Shown: piece after piece, positions 17,619 to 26,445 of the stretch
Position numbering within the stretch: position 1 is the stretch's first letter
Layout: the number at the start of each line of letters is the position of its first letter
Assembly (NCBI RefSeq): GCF_003999875.1
Contig: NZ_RQVJ01000006.1
Coordinates: forward strand, 1 to 64,000
Direction: 5' to 3'
From: Veillonella sp. 3310
Lineage (GTDB): Bacteria > Bacillota > Negativicutes > Veillonellales > Veillonellaceae
DNA length: 64,000 nt
Notes under the pieces: generated by a model
The model's input: only the letters and a program-made list of their open reading frames with translations
What the model was told of the DNA's origin: nothing
The model's database searches: none
Program-made: the position numbers and the translations under genes

Positions 17619-17933
17619 ATGGATTTTCAAAGTTCTGCAGGTCCGAATCAATATAGTGATTCTGTGTATGAAGTAGTATTTACACCAGTGTTAGAGCGTC
17701 CAGAGTATCAAGGGGAGCCATTGCATTCTTTATTGTTAGAATTGCGTGAGAAAATGGGACAATCCGACTTTGATCAATACATCAATAGTTTAATTTCTAT
17801 CAAATATAATGGGACAGCTTTGTGGTTGATTACGAAAAGTGAACGAAATCGTACATTGATTGAAGGTCGATTTCTACCATTGTTGCGTGAAGTATTCAAG
17901 GTCGCAGCACCACGGATTATTTCGCAACCATAA
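17619..17933 (+). CDS. Small protein resembling DnaA N-terminal domain
   Basis: This 104-residue soluble protein has a second half (about 42-96) that reads like DnaA domain I: LLELREKMGQSDFDQYINSL, then a short strand pair, then LIEGRFLPLLREVFK. This corresponds to the L-x-x-L-x-x-x-x-S-x-x-x-F-x-x-W and R-Y-L-P-L-L pattern of DnaA N-termini. DnaA domain I mediates self-association, DnaB loading and regulator binding. A free-standing copy could modulate initiation, but this is inference. AGGAGG lies seven bases before the ATG. It sits behind the PAP2 gene in an apparent two-gene operon. Confidence 0.7.
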   Translation: MDFQSSAGPNQYSDSVYEVVFTPVLERPEYQGEPLHSLLLELREKMGQSDFDQYINSLISIKYNGTALWLITKSERNRTLIEGRFLPLLREVFKVAAPRIISQP

Positions 17934-17950
17934 GTGTGCGTTAACTAGTT

Positions 17951-17992
17951 AAGGTCTGATAATAGATAACAGCTTCTATTGTCAGACCTTTT
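17951..17992 (+). terminator. Terminator after the DnaA-like gene
   Basis: An AAGGTCTGA(T)AATAG/CTATTGTCAGACCTT hairpin followed by TTTT. Confidence 0.85.
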
Positions 17993-18130
17993 CAGTATGT
18001 ATAGTATACGATTTAAGGATGAGAAATACATCTTTATCAAATGCGAAGGCTAGCCACATATAGGTACTTTTAAGAGTTAATATAAAGCTGTATATGCCTA
18101 GTATAAACTTCTTTCAACAATCTTAATAAC

Positions 18131-18174
18131 TGAGAAAAATTATCATTGACATAATGCAAAACGTGACGTATGAT
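18131..18174 (+). promoter_or_regulatory. cbiK promoter with Fur-like site
   Basis: TTGACA (18146-18151) and TATGAT (18169-18174) with a 17-base spacer form a near-consensus promoter. GAGAAAAATTATCATTGAC (18132-18150) overlaps the -35 and matches about 13 of 19 positions of a Fur box by my alignment. Iron control is only a suggestion. Confidence 0.5.
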
Positions 18175-18233
18175 AAGTATTAAGAAGTGTGTTTATGTAA
18201 CCCAACAAACAAGGAATTAATATGGAGGCATAT

Positions 18234-19106
18234 ATGAATCAACGTGGTATTGTGTTAGCAACATTTGGATCTATCTACGGAGATGCGGTGGAAGCATCTG
18301 TAGGAGCTATGGAACGACGGATTACAGAAATGTATCCAGGCGTCGAAGTGCGCCGTGTATTTTTATCGGATGCATTAGTAGATAAATGGAATGAAAAATA
18401 TGATGCGCAAGTCTATACATTAACAGGTGCTATTGAAAGCTTGGCAAGTGTAGGGGTAACAGATATCTTTGTACAACCATTTGCTTTAGTATGGGATCAA
18501 TGTTATGTACAAATGCGCAAAGAAGTGATGAAAGAAGCTCACGATCGTGGCTTGCGTGCTACGGTGGGTAAACCATTGTTGAACTCCTTAGGCGTGAAGA
18601 ACTATGCTGACGATTATTCCGATACCATAGAAGCCATCATCAAACATATTAATATACGTGCTTTAAATAAAACAGTGTTATTAATGGCGAATGGACAAAA
18701 TCAATTAGAATACAGTGCGTTGCAATTGAAATGCTTGTACGGGGCGGGACAAAATGTAGTAGTATTTACCGCTAATGGATTCCCTAATTTCAAACAAGCT
18801 TTGACGTTGTTGGAACGATTGGATCATCAAGAAGTATTGGTGGTGCCATTGGCGTTGATCGGCTCAGCTCACTTAATGGACTACTTAGGTGGCGAGCGTT
18901 CAGACTCCATTGCAACCTTGTTAGGCCAACAAGGCTATGGCGTATCTATTTGGAACGAAGGCTTAGGAGAAAATCCGTACATCCAAGAATTATTCGTGAA
19001 ACATTTATCCCAAGTGATTCGAAGTGCAGAACGTCGCACCTTGCGTCAACGTGAAACAGGAGAAGGCAAACCTGTTGTGAAACATGGGGCTTTCAGAACC
19101 GCATAA
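18234..19106 (+). CDS. cbiK: CbiK-like sirohydrochlorin cobaltochelatase, divergent
   Basis: This 290-residue protein has the CbiK/class II chelatase fold: the N-terminus (GIVLATFGSIYGDAVEAS), a central FVQPFALVWDQCY, and the C-terminal GLGENPYIQELFVKHL typical of CbiK. CbiK inserts Co2+ (or Fe2+) into sirohydrochlorin. The canonical GHG motif bearing the first catalytic His is MANGQNQ here, while a His is retained in SAHLMDYLGGE. The start at 18234 has GGAGG six bases upstream; an ATG at 18222 with AAGGA is the alternative. It is monocistronic with no other cobalamin genes in view, so it may have a changed metal or substrate. Confidence 0.75.
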   Translation: MNQRGIVLATFGSIYGDAVEASVGAMERRITEMYPGVEVRRVFLSDALVDKWNEKYDAQVYTLTGAIESLASVGVTDIFVQPFALVWDQCYVQMRKEVMKEAHDRGLRATVGKPLLNSLGVKNYADDYSDTIEAIIKHINIRALNKTVLLMANGQNQLEYSALQLKCLYGAGQNVVVFTANGFPNFKQALTLLERLDHQEVLVVPLALIGSAHLMDYLGGERSDSIATLLGQQGYGVSIWNEGLGENPYIQELFVKHLSQVIRSAERRTLRQRETGEGKPVVKHGAFRTA

Positions 19107-19119
19107 GAAAATAAGAACT

Positions 19120-19157
19120 ATCGCATATCATGATGTATCATGGTATGCGATTTTTTG
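19120..19157 (+). terminator. Terminator after cbiK
   Basis: A TCGCATA(TC)ATGAT/ATGGTATGCGA hairpin followed by TTTTTT. Confidence 0.85.
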
Positions 19158-19263
19158 ATTGTTATGGGAATTTGGAGTATAATGGAAAGTAATAATAGTT
19201 GAACGATGACGATATTCTGTCACAACAGATATCGATACAATTTGTAATAAGGGGAGTACACAC

Positions 19264-21213
19264 ATGGGACATACAAAGCTATCTAACTGGATACATGGAC
19301 TACAGTTAGATGTAAAAGGATTAGTTTGGTTCTCCGCACTATTCATGGTGTTTCGGATTGCCTTTATCGGGCTCTTTCAAGATCAACTAGGAGAAGTAGG
19401 TGCCGGGGACATTCTTGAGGCTTTATGGTTAGGATTTCGGATTAGCTTAAAAACAGCGGGGGCTATCGTACTGCTTACGTTAGTATTTTCTACATTACCT
19501 GGTATATGGGGGAGTTGGAAATGGTATTCACCTTGGACGATTCGTCGTTGGATATACGGTATTAGCACGGCAGTGTTTACGTTTTTATTTTGCTTGCGTA
19601 TACCTTATTTTACGATTTTCCATGCTACTTTCAATGCCATGATTATCAACGGGGCTCATGACGACATTGGTGCCACCTTACAAACAGGGATTTCTGAATA
19701 TGGATTGCTATGGCGTGTGCCCTTAGCTATTGTATTCTGTGTAGTGATGGTCTATATATTTATGAAAGTTTATACGAACCGTACGTGGGCGATACAGATA
19801 CATGGTAAAGGCAAACAAATTGCCGCAGTACTAGGATCCATCCTATTGGTTGTAGCCGTAGGCATTGGATTGCGATTTGGTGGGGCTTTTACCTATAATG
19901 GTTCCATCCATTGGGAAAATGCAGCACGGACGAAATCCAATCTATTAAATGAAGCAATTTTAGATGATGGACAAGCGTTGAAACGGGTATCCACCATTTA
20001 TGAACGGTCTAAACAAGCGAAGAAAATTACCATTACTGGTGCTGAGCTGAAAGATATCATCCAATCTGTGGGAGGTAATCCAGAGGCAAACACCATTGAT
20101 GAAGCGTTCACACGGACCATTACAGAAGAAAAATTACCTACTCAGCCGAATAATGTTATCTTTGTACTAGGTGAAAGTTACGGCTTATGGCCGTTTTTAC
20201 CAAACTATGAAGAATTAGGTACTTACATTGTACAAGAAGGTAAGGCGATTCAAAATTCACCAAAGGCGATGCACACGAAGTATATGCTAGCCCATGGTAC
20301 AGGAACTATGCCAGCGATTAATGGATATGTTACTGGCTTAGCCGATGTGGGTTTATATCCAAATTATGAAGGGCAGTCCTATAAAGCGAAATATGGTACT
20401 GGTATTGCGCAAATGATGAAACATTTTGGTTATAAAACAGTGTTCTGGTATGGTGGATTTGGGACTTGGCAAGACGTGGAACGATTTGCACTAGCACAAG
20501 GGTTTGACGAGTTTCATGGTGCGACTAGTTTCCCTTATGAAGGTGGTAATGCTTGGGGCGCTCCTGATGGAGATTTGTTTAAGGCCATAACCAATTATGT
20601 AAAAGGGGAACAACCAGGCGAAAAAGTGTTCCACTTTATCATGACATCTTCTAACCATCCACCATACTCGGTAGATTTAGCAAAAGCTGGTTTTGATGCC
20701 TCCAAAGTAATTGGCAAAGGTGATGACTCTATTAAAAAGGATGACAAAACGGTGAACGAAATCGGCCATTTCTGGTATGCAGATATGACAATGGGGAAAA
20801 TGATTCATGATGTAGAGAAATTGGACCCTACTATGCTGGCCTTGATTACAGGCGACCACTCTGAACGCTTTAGCTTTGCTACTCAAGTGGATATTCCGAC
20901 ATTCTCGGCGATACCATTCATTGTCTATGGACAAGGTGTCAACCCTAATTGGCTGAGTGAAAGTAGCTTCGGTAGTGCCTTACAAATTAATCCTACCTTG
21001 GCAGAGCTAGTAGGCCGTAAAGGTGATACGTACATGAGTTTAATGCCAAGTCTATTTACACAACCCAAAATGGGCTTTAATCATCGATTGTATGTAGATA
21101 CTAGTGGTATCCATGAACAAGGTCAAGCTATGCCAGAAGAATATGCGAAGTATATTAAGGCATTGCGGACAATAAGCGTGTGGCGGATCGTGAGAGGGAA
21201 TACGATGGAGTAG
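19264..21213 (+). CDS. LTA-synthase-like sulfatase-fold transferase 1
   Basis: This 649-residue membrane enzyme has about five N-terminal hydrophobic segments (20-40, 58-80, 98-117, 148-168, 186-204), then an extracytoplasmic sulfatase/alkaline-phosphatase-fold domain. It shows GES (303-305), GTGTMPAINGY with the expected Thr nucleophile at about 348, FWYGG, SSNHPPY and the metal-binding TGDHSERF (529-536). LtaS relatives transfer phosphoglycerol from phosphatidylglycerol. In a diderm without lipoteichoic acid the acceptor may be LPS or another envelope glycan (inference). GGGGAG precedes the ATG. A paralogue lies at 22435. Confidence 0.85.
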   Translation: MGHTKLSNWIHGLQLDVKGLVWFSALFMVFRIAFIGLFQDQLGEVGAGDILEALWLGFRISLKTAGAIVLLTLVFSTLPGIWGSWKWYSPWTIRRWIYGISTAVFTFLFCLRIPYFTIFHATFNAMIINGAHDDIGATLQTGISEYGLLWRVPLAIVFCVVMVYIFMKVYTNRTWAIQIHGKGKQIAAVLGSILLVVAVGIGLRFGGAFTYNGSIHWENAARTKSNLLNEAILDDGQALKRVSTIYERSKQAKKITITGAELKDIIQSVGGNPEANTIDEAFTRTITEEKLPTQPNNVIFVLGESYGLWPFLPNYEELGTYIVQEGKAIQNSPKAMHTKYMLAHGTGTMPAINGYVTGLADVGLYPNYEGQSYKAKYGTGIAQMMKHFGYKTVFWYGGFGTWQDVERFALAQGFDEFHGATSFPYEGGNAWGAPDGDLFKAITNYVKGEQPGEKVFHFIMTSSNHPPYSVDLAKAGFDASKVIGKGDDSIKKDDKTVNEIGHFWYADMTMGKMIHDVEKLDPTMLALITGDHSERFSFATQVDIPTFSAIPFIVYGQGVNPNWLSESSFGSALQINPTLAELVGRKGDTYMSLMPSLFTQPKMGFNHRLYVDTSGIHEQGQAMPEEYAKYIKALRTISVWRIVRGNTME

Positions 21214-21240
21214 GGAGCTTATTTAGATGAATGCTCCATA

Positions 21241-21270
21241 TTGACTGTAGATATGTATATATGTTATAAA
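21241..21270 (+). promoter_or_regulatory. Promoter of rfbB
   Basis: TTGACT (21241-21246), 18 bases, TATAAA (21265-21270), just after the transferase gene. Confidence 0.6.
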
Positions 21271-21310
21271 ATAAGTAGTAAAACGGTATCGTCATAGAAC
21301 ATACCACCAT

Positions 21311-21339
21311 GCCCGCTACTTATGTAGCGGGTTTCTTTT
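21311..21339 (+). terminator. Terminator-like hairpin in the rfbB leader
   Basis: CCCGCTAC-TTAT-GTAGCGGG followed by TTTCTTTT lies about 35 nt after the predicted start of transcription and 15 bases before the rfbB start. It may be an attenuator or simply the terminator of the gene before. Confidence 0.75.
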
Positions 21340-21353
21340 GTATAGGAGAGTAT

Positions 21354-22301
21354 ATGAAAATCCTAGTTACAGGCGGTTGTGGTTTTATCGGTAGTCACTT
21401 CTTACGATATATGATGAATGCCTATCCAGATGATTCTTTTATCTGTTTAGATGCCTTAACCTATGCAGGGAATAAGAACAATATAGTAGATTTCTTACAT
21501 CGTTCACGGTTCACTATGGCGGAAGGCAATATTCGAGATACTGTTTTTGTAGATGCTTTGTTTGCTACGTATAAACCAGATATAGTAGTACATTTTGCAG
21601 CAGAGACCCATGTAGATCGGAGTATTACAGGTCCACAAGTATTCTTAGAGACGAATGTTATTGGAACAGGAATTTTATTAGATGCTTGTTTACGATATGG
21701 CATAGAACGATTTCATCATGTATCTACTGATGAAGTATATGGCACATTACCCTTGCAAGGAGGGAGTCCATTTACGGAACAAAGCCCGTTACATCCCACG
21801 AGCCCTTATGCAGCTTCAAAGGCGTCTTCAGATCTATTAGTATTGAGTTATTATAAAACCTATGGATTGCCAGTAACAATATCTAGATGCTCTAATAATT
21901 ATGGAACTCATCAGTATCCTGAAAAATTAATTCCTCTTATGATACAAAAGGCGTTACAAGGGAAACCATTGCCAGTCTATGGCGATGGATTAAATGTACG
22001 AGATTGGATTCATGTTGTGGACCATTGTAAAGCTATTGATTTCACTCTACAAAGAGGTACAGTGGGAGATGTCTATAATGTTGGGGCTGGTGAAGAGATT
22101 CCTAATATCAAGTTAATAAAACAAATTCTAGACGCGTTGGGAAAACCTTATGAATTAATTACGTATGTACCAGACCGATTGGGTCATGATTTACGATATG
22201 CCATAGATAGCAGTAAGCTAGAATCATTGGGATGGAAACCAGAATATACTATGAAGGATACTTTAAAAGGGATTGTGGAATGGTATAGGAAACGATTGTA
22301 A
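21354..22301 (+). CDS. rfbB: dTDP-glucose 4,6-dehydratase-like NAD-sugar dehydratase
   Basis: This 315-residue extended-SDR enzyme probably converts dTDP-glucose to dTDP-4-keto-6-deoxyglucose. It has the Rossmann motif TGGCGFIGSHF (about 7-17), HFAAETHVDRS, VSTDEVYG, and the YAASKASSD catalytic Tyr/Lys pair. The C-terminal part has the CSNNYG and DWIHVVDH segments typical of RfbB/RmlB. The ATG at 21354 follows AGGAGAG; an upstream in-frame ATG would read through the leader terminator. No rmlA, rmlC or rmlD is nearby, so the sugar made is uncertain. Confidence 0.9.
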   Translation: MKILVTGGCGFIGSHFLRYMMNAYPDDSFICLDALTYAGNKNNIVDFLHRSRFTMAEGNIRDTVFVDALFATYKPDIVVHFAAETHVDRSITGPQVFLETNVIGTGILLDACLRYGIERFHHVSTDEVYGTLPLQGGSPFTEQSPLHPTSPYAASKASSDLLVLSYYKTYGLPVTISRCSNNYGTHQYPEKLIPLMIQKALQGKPLPVYGDGLNVRDWIHVVDHCKAIDFTLQRGTVGDVYNVGAGEEIPNIKLIKQILDALGKPYELITYVPDRLGHDLRYAIDSSKLESLGWKPEYTMKDTLKGIVEWYRKRL

Positions 22302-22373
22302 CGTTAAATCTATATTCGGGATAGCAGTTCAGTGGATTTTAGATAGTATAGACATAGAAAATAGGGAGGATGT

Positions 22374-22418
22374 ATGTCAGAACTCTTATTATCGGTAATA
22401 ATACAGTATCTTTTTTAA
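22374..22418 (+). pseudogene. Stub of a family 2 glycosyltransferase
   Basis: Behind GGGAGG there is a 14-codon reading frame, MSELLLSVIIQYLF, then a stop. MSELLLSVII is how GT2 enzymes begin (normally continuing PVYN), so this looks like the start of a glycosyltransferase whose body was deleted, with the next gene fused 16 bases downstream. It is too short to be sure. Confidence 0.5.
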
Positions 22419-22434
22419 TATATTATGGTGAATT

Positions 22435-24411
22435 ATGGAACTCTCAATTTTACAAGGATTACAACAAGATATAAAAATATTTTTGTTAAGTCCCATACTA
22501 TGTGCTATCTTTAGATTTTTATTTATCTACTTTTTTGCACCTAATAAGACTTATAAAGGGCAGGAAAAGAAATGGTGTTCCTGCTTTAGCTATGGATTTT
22601 GGTGGGGGATGGATTTTAATGCCTATGTGTTACTATTTTTATTTTTACTAGTAACATTACCTTCAATAGGTATGGAATCTGTTGATAGGCATAGTGATTT
22701 AATTAGAACAATTTTGGGAACTTTATATTTTTTTGTAGTATATATAGCGTTTCTAGGAAAGCTAATCTTTTATTATCACTATAAGGATACCTATAATTCC
22801 AGTTTAAGATTAGGGAAAAATGCAGACAAAAGGAATTTACTAGATATTTTCTTTAACCAAAATCATGGATGGTGGATTTTGGTATCCTTGCCAATCTATG
22901 CAGTAGGAATGTATTACTTCCTTAGTTGGCTATTAGCTTTAGGAACTATTGCTGTACCGACCGTTTATTCAGGGTATATGTATTATACATATAATACTGT
23001 AATTGTTATAGCTACAGTGGTTGTATATTATTGGTTCCGTTATGGTGGCACATTTAAGCATCGTAATAAGCCTGAATGGGATACCGTACCTGAAGTGGTT
23101 AAACGAGATATGTTTTTTGCTAAAGCTTGTATCGATGATTTGATTGCTTTTGAATTAGCTATTCGAACAAAACCGCAAGAAATACTAGCGCATAGTGATG
23201 CGGAAACTATCCAAATTTTAACGCCTTTAATTAAGGTTGAACAGGATTTAGTAGGTACAATCTGGAACTCTATGCGAAAAAAAGCAGCAGGACCTCGAAT
23301 CAAAAAGCCTAAAAAGATATTTTTAATCGTAGAAGAAAGTTATAGTCAGTTCGCATTTGATGATATATATAAAGATATACCCATTGCTAATGCAGGCCGA
23401 TTAATTCGTGAACAAAGTAGTACAATTTCTATTGACAATTTTTTGGCAGGTGGCTTAATATCTCAACCATCTATTAGCTCCATGTTGAATGGTATTTACG
23501 ATGTTAATTTAGAATTAAATGAAAAAGCATATTTTTGGAATCACCAACTACCGACATCATTGGGAAAACAAATTTCAGAGTTAGGGTATACATGTTCGCT
23601 GTGGTATGGGGGATCCTTATCCTGGTCTAGCTTAGGTCTATTTGCTAAAGGAAATGGGTTTCATAATATATATTCTGGTTTTGATATTACATCTAATGAT
23701 ACACCACATACTTGGTTGGGTGTATATGACCATTTATTTTTAGAGGGGATACAACAAAAGTTAGATGAGAACAATACAGATAACTATGAGTTTCATTTTA
23801 TTTACACTACCTCAAATCATGGACCATACACGATTCCAATTGAAAAGTATGGCTTTGAAAAAGAAGCGTTGTTAAAAGAACTGCCAGATTATTTACATAA
23901 GCATACTGAGGATATTGGCACCTATGCATATTGTGATTATTATTTAAGTCAGTTTATTCGTTATATCCAAGAAACCTATGAAGATAGTTTAGTTATCGTA
24001 ACGGGTGACCATACAAGAAGATTACCTATGCCAAGTCAAGATAGTAACAGAATACATAGCTTACGCGAAGATATAAGTACAGCATTTTATATGTTACATA
24101 AGGATTTTGACAAAGATTTATTAAATGGTGTAAGGATAGGAACGCATATGAACATTCTGCCAACTATTATGGAATTAGTAGCGCCTAAAAACCACGAATA
24201 TACAAGCTTATTTCCATCGTTATTTGTACCACAAGAGCTTATTGTAACCCCATATCATTGGCTCAGTAATAGTCATATTGGGTTCTTCAAAGATCAACAT
24301 GTAGAGACTTTAGATGGAACTCCTGTATATGATTATAATTTAAAAGATGTAGTTGCTTTACAACGAGCCTATATGGAAGTAACGGGGGCTATTGTACGAC
24401 ATCAACTATAA
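22435..24411 (+). CDS. LTA-synthase-like sulfatase-fold transferase 2
   Basis: This 658-residue protein has about five hydrophobic segments in the first 200 residues, then a sulfatase-fold domain. It shares EESY, LWYGGSLSW, TTSNHGPYTIP and VTGDHTRRL with the transferase at 19264. Where the first enzyme has the Thr of GTGTMPA, this one reads GLISQPSISS, so a Ser may serve as nucleophile or the activity may be altered. It lies inside the glycan cluster between rfbB and the glycosyltransferases, pointing to phospho-substituent addition to LPS or a surface glycan (inference). No strong ribosome site precedes the ATG. Confidence 0.78.
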   Translation: MELSILQGLQQDIKIFLLSPILCAIFRFLFIYFFAPNKTYKGQEKKWCSCFSYGFWWGMDFNAYVLLFLFLLVTLPSIGMESVDRHSDLIRTILGTLYFFVVYIAFLGKLIFYYHYKDTYNSSLRLGKNADKRNLLDIFFNQNHGWWILVSLPIYAVGMYYFLSWLLALGTIAVPTVYSGYMYYTYNTVIVIATVVVYYWFRYGGTFKHRNKPEWDTVPEVVKRDMFFAKACIDDLIAFELAIRTKPQEILAHSDAETIQILTPLIKVEQDLVGTIWNSMRKKAAGPRIKKPKKIFLIVEESYSQFAFDDIYKDIPIANAGRLIREQSSTISIDNFLAGGLISQPSISSMLNGIYDVNLELNEKAYFWNHQLPTSLGKQISELGYTCSLWYGGSLSWSSLGLFAKGNGFHNIYSGFDITSNDTPHTWLGVYDHLFLEGIQQKLDENNTDNYEFHFIYTTSNHGPYTIPIEKYGFEKEALLKELPDYLHKHTEDIGTYAYCDYYLSQFIRYIQETYEDSLVIVTGDHTRRLPMPSQDSNRIHSLREDISTAFYMLHKDFDKDLLNGVRIGTHMNILPTIMELVAPKNHEYTSLFPSLFVPQELIVTPYHWLSNSHIGFFKDQHVETLDGTPVYDYNLKDVVALQRAYMEVTGAIVRHQL

Positions 24412-24418
24412 CCTACTG

Positions 24419-24447
24419 TTGAATACAAGGCGTAAACTTGATACAAT
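24419..24447 (+). promoter_or_regulatory. Promoter of glycosyltransferase cassette A
   Basis: TTGAAT (24419-24424), 17 bases, TACAAT (24442-24447). The same promoter occurs at 30547-30575. Confidence 0.7.
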
Positions 24448-24459
24448 AAAGAATGAATA

Positions 24460-24490
24460 AAAGACTATCACGTAAGGTGATAGTCTTTGT
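24460..24490 (+). terminator. Leader terminator hairpin, cassette A
   Basis: AAAGACTATCAC-GTAAG-GTGATAGTCTTT followed by GTC lies immediately after the predicted transcription start. The same hairpin occurs before cassette B. It may terminate upstream transcripts or attenuate this operon. Confidence 0.7.
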
Positions 24491-24517
24491 CATATGTGGA
24501 TAAATAAGAGGAAGTTT

Positions 24518-25276
24518 ATGAATACAGTTAGTGTGCTAATTTTAACAAGAAATGAAGAACAGAATATTAAGGATTGTATAGAAAGTTGTCAACCCTTTGC
24601 AGATGAAGTGATTGTTATCGATGATGGTAGTGAAGATAATACAGTATCCATTGCAGAGTCACTAGGTGCAAAAGTCGTGAATCGTTCAATGAATGGTGAT
24701 TGGGGAGCTCAACAAACATTTGCTATAGAACAAGCCTGCAGTCATTGGATATTCTTTATTGATGCAGATGAACGATGTAGTTCAGAGTTATGTAAAGAAA
24801 TTAAATTAGCTATACAAGGAGAGGATTTAGCATACTGGATACAACGATATAATCGCTTTCATCATAATGTAGCCACTCATGGAGTACTACGTCCAGATTA
24901 TGTATGCCGTTTGATGCCCAAAGAAGGTTCGTATGTAGAAGGATATGTTCATCCTGCGATTATTACACCTTATGATAAGAAAGAATTAACAGCACCTATG
25001 TATCATTACACCTACGATAATTGGGAGCAATATTTTAATAAATTCAACAAATATACAACCTCATCAGCAGAAAAATATAAAAAGGCTAATAAATCGGTCT
25101 CCTTTTTGAAAGATATTGTATTTCGACCATTCTGGGCATTTATTAAAATGTATCTTTTACAAGGTGGTATATTAGATGGGAAAATGGGATGGGTATTGTC
25201 TGTGAACCATTATTTTTACACCATGACAAAATACGTGAAGTTGTATTATTTATATAAATCCAATGGTAAGTTGTAA
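24518..25276 (+). CDS. WaaE/KdtX-like family 2 glycosyltransferase, copy A
   Basis: This 252-residue GT-A glycosyltransferase acts at the cytoplasmic face. It shows VSVLILTRNEEQNI (4-17), the nucleotide-binding DDGSEDNT, GDWGAQQTFAIEQA and the FIDADER metal-binding DxD-type motif. These are hallmarks of WaaE/KdtX LPS-core glucosyltransferases. The ATG at 24518 follows AGAGGAAG; a longer in-frame ATG at 24494 is less likely. It is first in an operon running at least to 30490. A paralogue of identical length is at 30646. Confidence 0.88.
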   Translation: MNTVSVLILTRNEEQNIKDCIESCQPFADEVIVIDDGSEDNTVSIAESLGAKVVNRSMNGDWGAQQTFAIEQACSHWIFFIDADERCSSELCKEIKLAIQGEDLAYWIQRYNRFHHNVATHGVLRPDYVCRLMPKEGSYVEGYVHPAIITPYDKKELTAPMYHYTYDNWEQYFNKFNKYTTSSAEKYKKANKSVSFLKDIVFRPFWAFIKMYLLQGGILDGKMGWVLSVNHYFYTMTKYVKLYYLYKSNGKL

Positions 25277-25310
25277 TTAAAGTATTATAAGGTTGCAGTA
25301 AGGAGTTTCT

Positions 25311-26444
25311 ATGCGAGTTGCCATATTAGAAAGTATTATCATGCCAGCTGGTCATGAAGTAGAATTTGATAGAATCCTTGTGAATGAAATGAAGCAACAA
25401 GGACATGAACCTATGTTTTTTGTGCCAGAAAAGTTTCCTTTTAAAGTTGATTATGGAGTTCCTGTTCATGAGTTACAAGGTGGCGAAGTTGTGACGTATG
25501 CAGGAGCTACTTGGTATCAAAAACTGTGGCGATCCATACAACGTGAGAAACGACGTATAGCTTGGTTTAATAGTGCTTATGAATTAGCAAAACAAGGAGC
25601 TTGTGATGCCATAATTATTCCTACAGCAACCTATCGGTATATTAAATCTTTGTTAAGAAGTAAATTAAAATATTCACCAGTTCCTGTACATATTATATTT
25701 CATGGGATTAATCCTAAGGAACAGCCTAAGTTTGAAAAACAAGCTAAACGAATACAAGCGTATAAGAATGTTAAGTTGCATGTCATTACATTGCGAAATG
25801 ATTTTGCTAATAGCGGGTTAACCAATGTTCAATTAGTGGCTCCACCTGTGTTTAAGCCAGTATATAATGAAAGTTATATTATAAAAGATAAAGAAGAACC
25901 ACTACGTATTGGTTTTTTTGGACAATTCCGTAAAGAAAAAAATCTAGAACCATTTATACAAGCTTTTATCCATGCAAAGTTTTCAGTACCTGTTGAATTA
26001 GTAGTACAAGGTGCAACTGCAAAGCCTGAGGATACAACATTATTTAATTCGCTTATAGAAAAGTATAAACATATTACCAATATTGTATTTAGACATGAAA
26101 ATCTAATTGGTAAAGATTGGGAAGAGGCTTTGCTATCTGTGGATGCTATTGCAATGCCGTATGCGGCAGAGCGATATAGATACCATTGGGGAGCGATGCT
26201 ATTTACTGCAATTGGATATAACAAACCGGTATTAGTATCACCAGAATTAAATCCTGAAGTACTAGCGCAGTTTCCTATCGGTTGTGTGATACAATCATTA
26301 AAAGAATCAGATATTATTCATGCCTTGCAAGAGTTAGTAGATTTATTAAGTACAAAAAAAGCACAAACAGAAGTGGCATTAAAACAGGCAAATGAGGCAT
26401 ATAGCCATGAGGCACTAATTCGAGAGGTTTTAAGAGGGCGGTAA
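25311..26444 (+). CDS. GT-B glycosyltransferase, copy A
   Basis: This 377-residue protein with a GT-B appearance has an N-terminal RVAILESIIMPAGHEVEFDR, a mid-protein LRIGFFGQFRKEKNLEPF linker strand where GT4 enzymes begin their donor domain, and a late LVSPELNPEVL. A classic E-x7-E motif is not obvious, so the family assignment is loose. AAGGAG precedes the start. It follows the WaaE-like gene and has a diverged copy at 31431. Role in LPS core or surface glycan assembly is inferred from context. Confidence 0.75.
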   Translation: MRVAILESIIMPAGHEVEFDRILVNEMKQQGHEPMFFVPEKFPFKVDYGVPVHELQGGEVVTYAGATWYQKLWRSIQREKRRIAWFNSAYELAKQGACDAIIIPTATYRYIKSLLRSKLKYSPVPVHIIFHGINPKEQPKFEKQAKRIQAYKNVKLHVITLRNDFANSGLTNVQLVAPPVFKPVYNESYIIKDKEEPLRIGFFGQFRKEKNLEPFIQAFIHAKFSVPVELVVQGATAKPEDTTLFNSLIEKYKHITNIVFRHENLIGKDWEEALLSVDAIAMPYAAERYRYHWGAMLFTAIGYNKPVLVSPELNPEVLAQFPIGCVIQSLKESDIIHALQELVDLLSTKKAQTEVALKQANEAYSHEALIREVLRGR

Positions 26445-26445
26445 T

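Larger units (their letters stand above)
24419..26444 (+). repeat. Duplicated glycosyltransferase cassette, copy A
   Basis: Promoter, leader hairpin, WaaE-like gene and GT-B gene in the same order and nearly the same lengths as 30547-32555. The promoter to WaaE part is well conserved; the second gene has diverged more. Confidence 0.85.

Noticed and set aside
17993-18233. Cobalamin riboswitch before the CbiK-like gene
   Set aside because: No B12-box-like sequence or large leader; a consensus promoter lies close to the gene instead.
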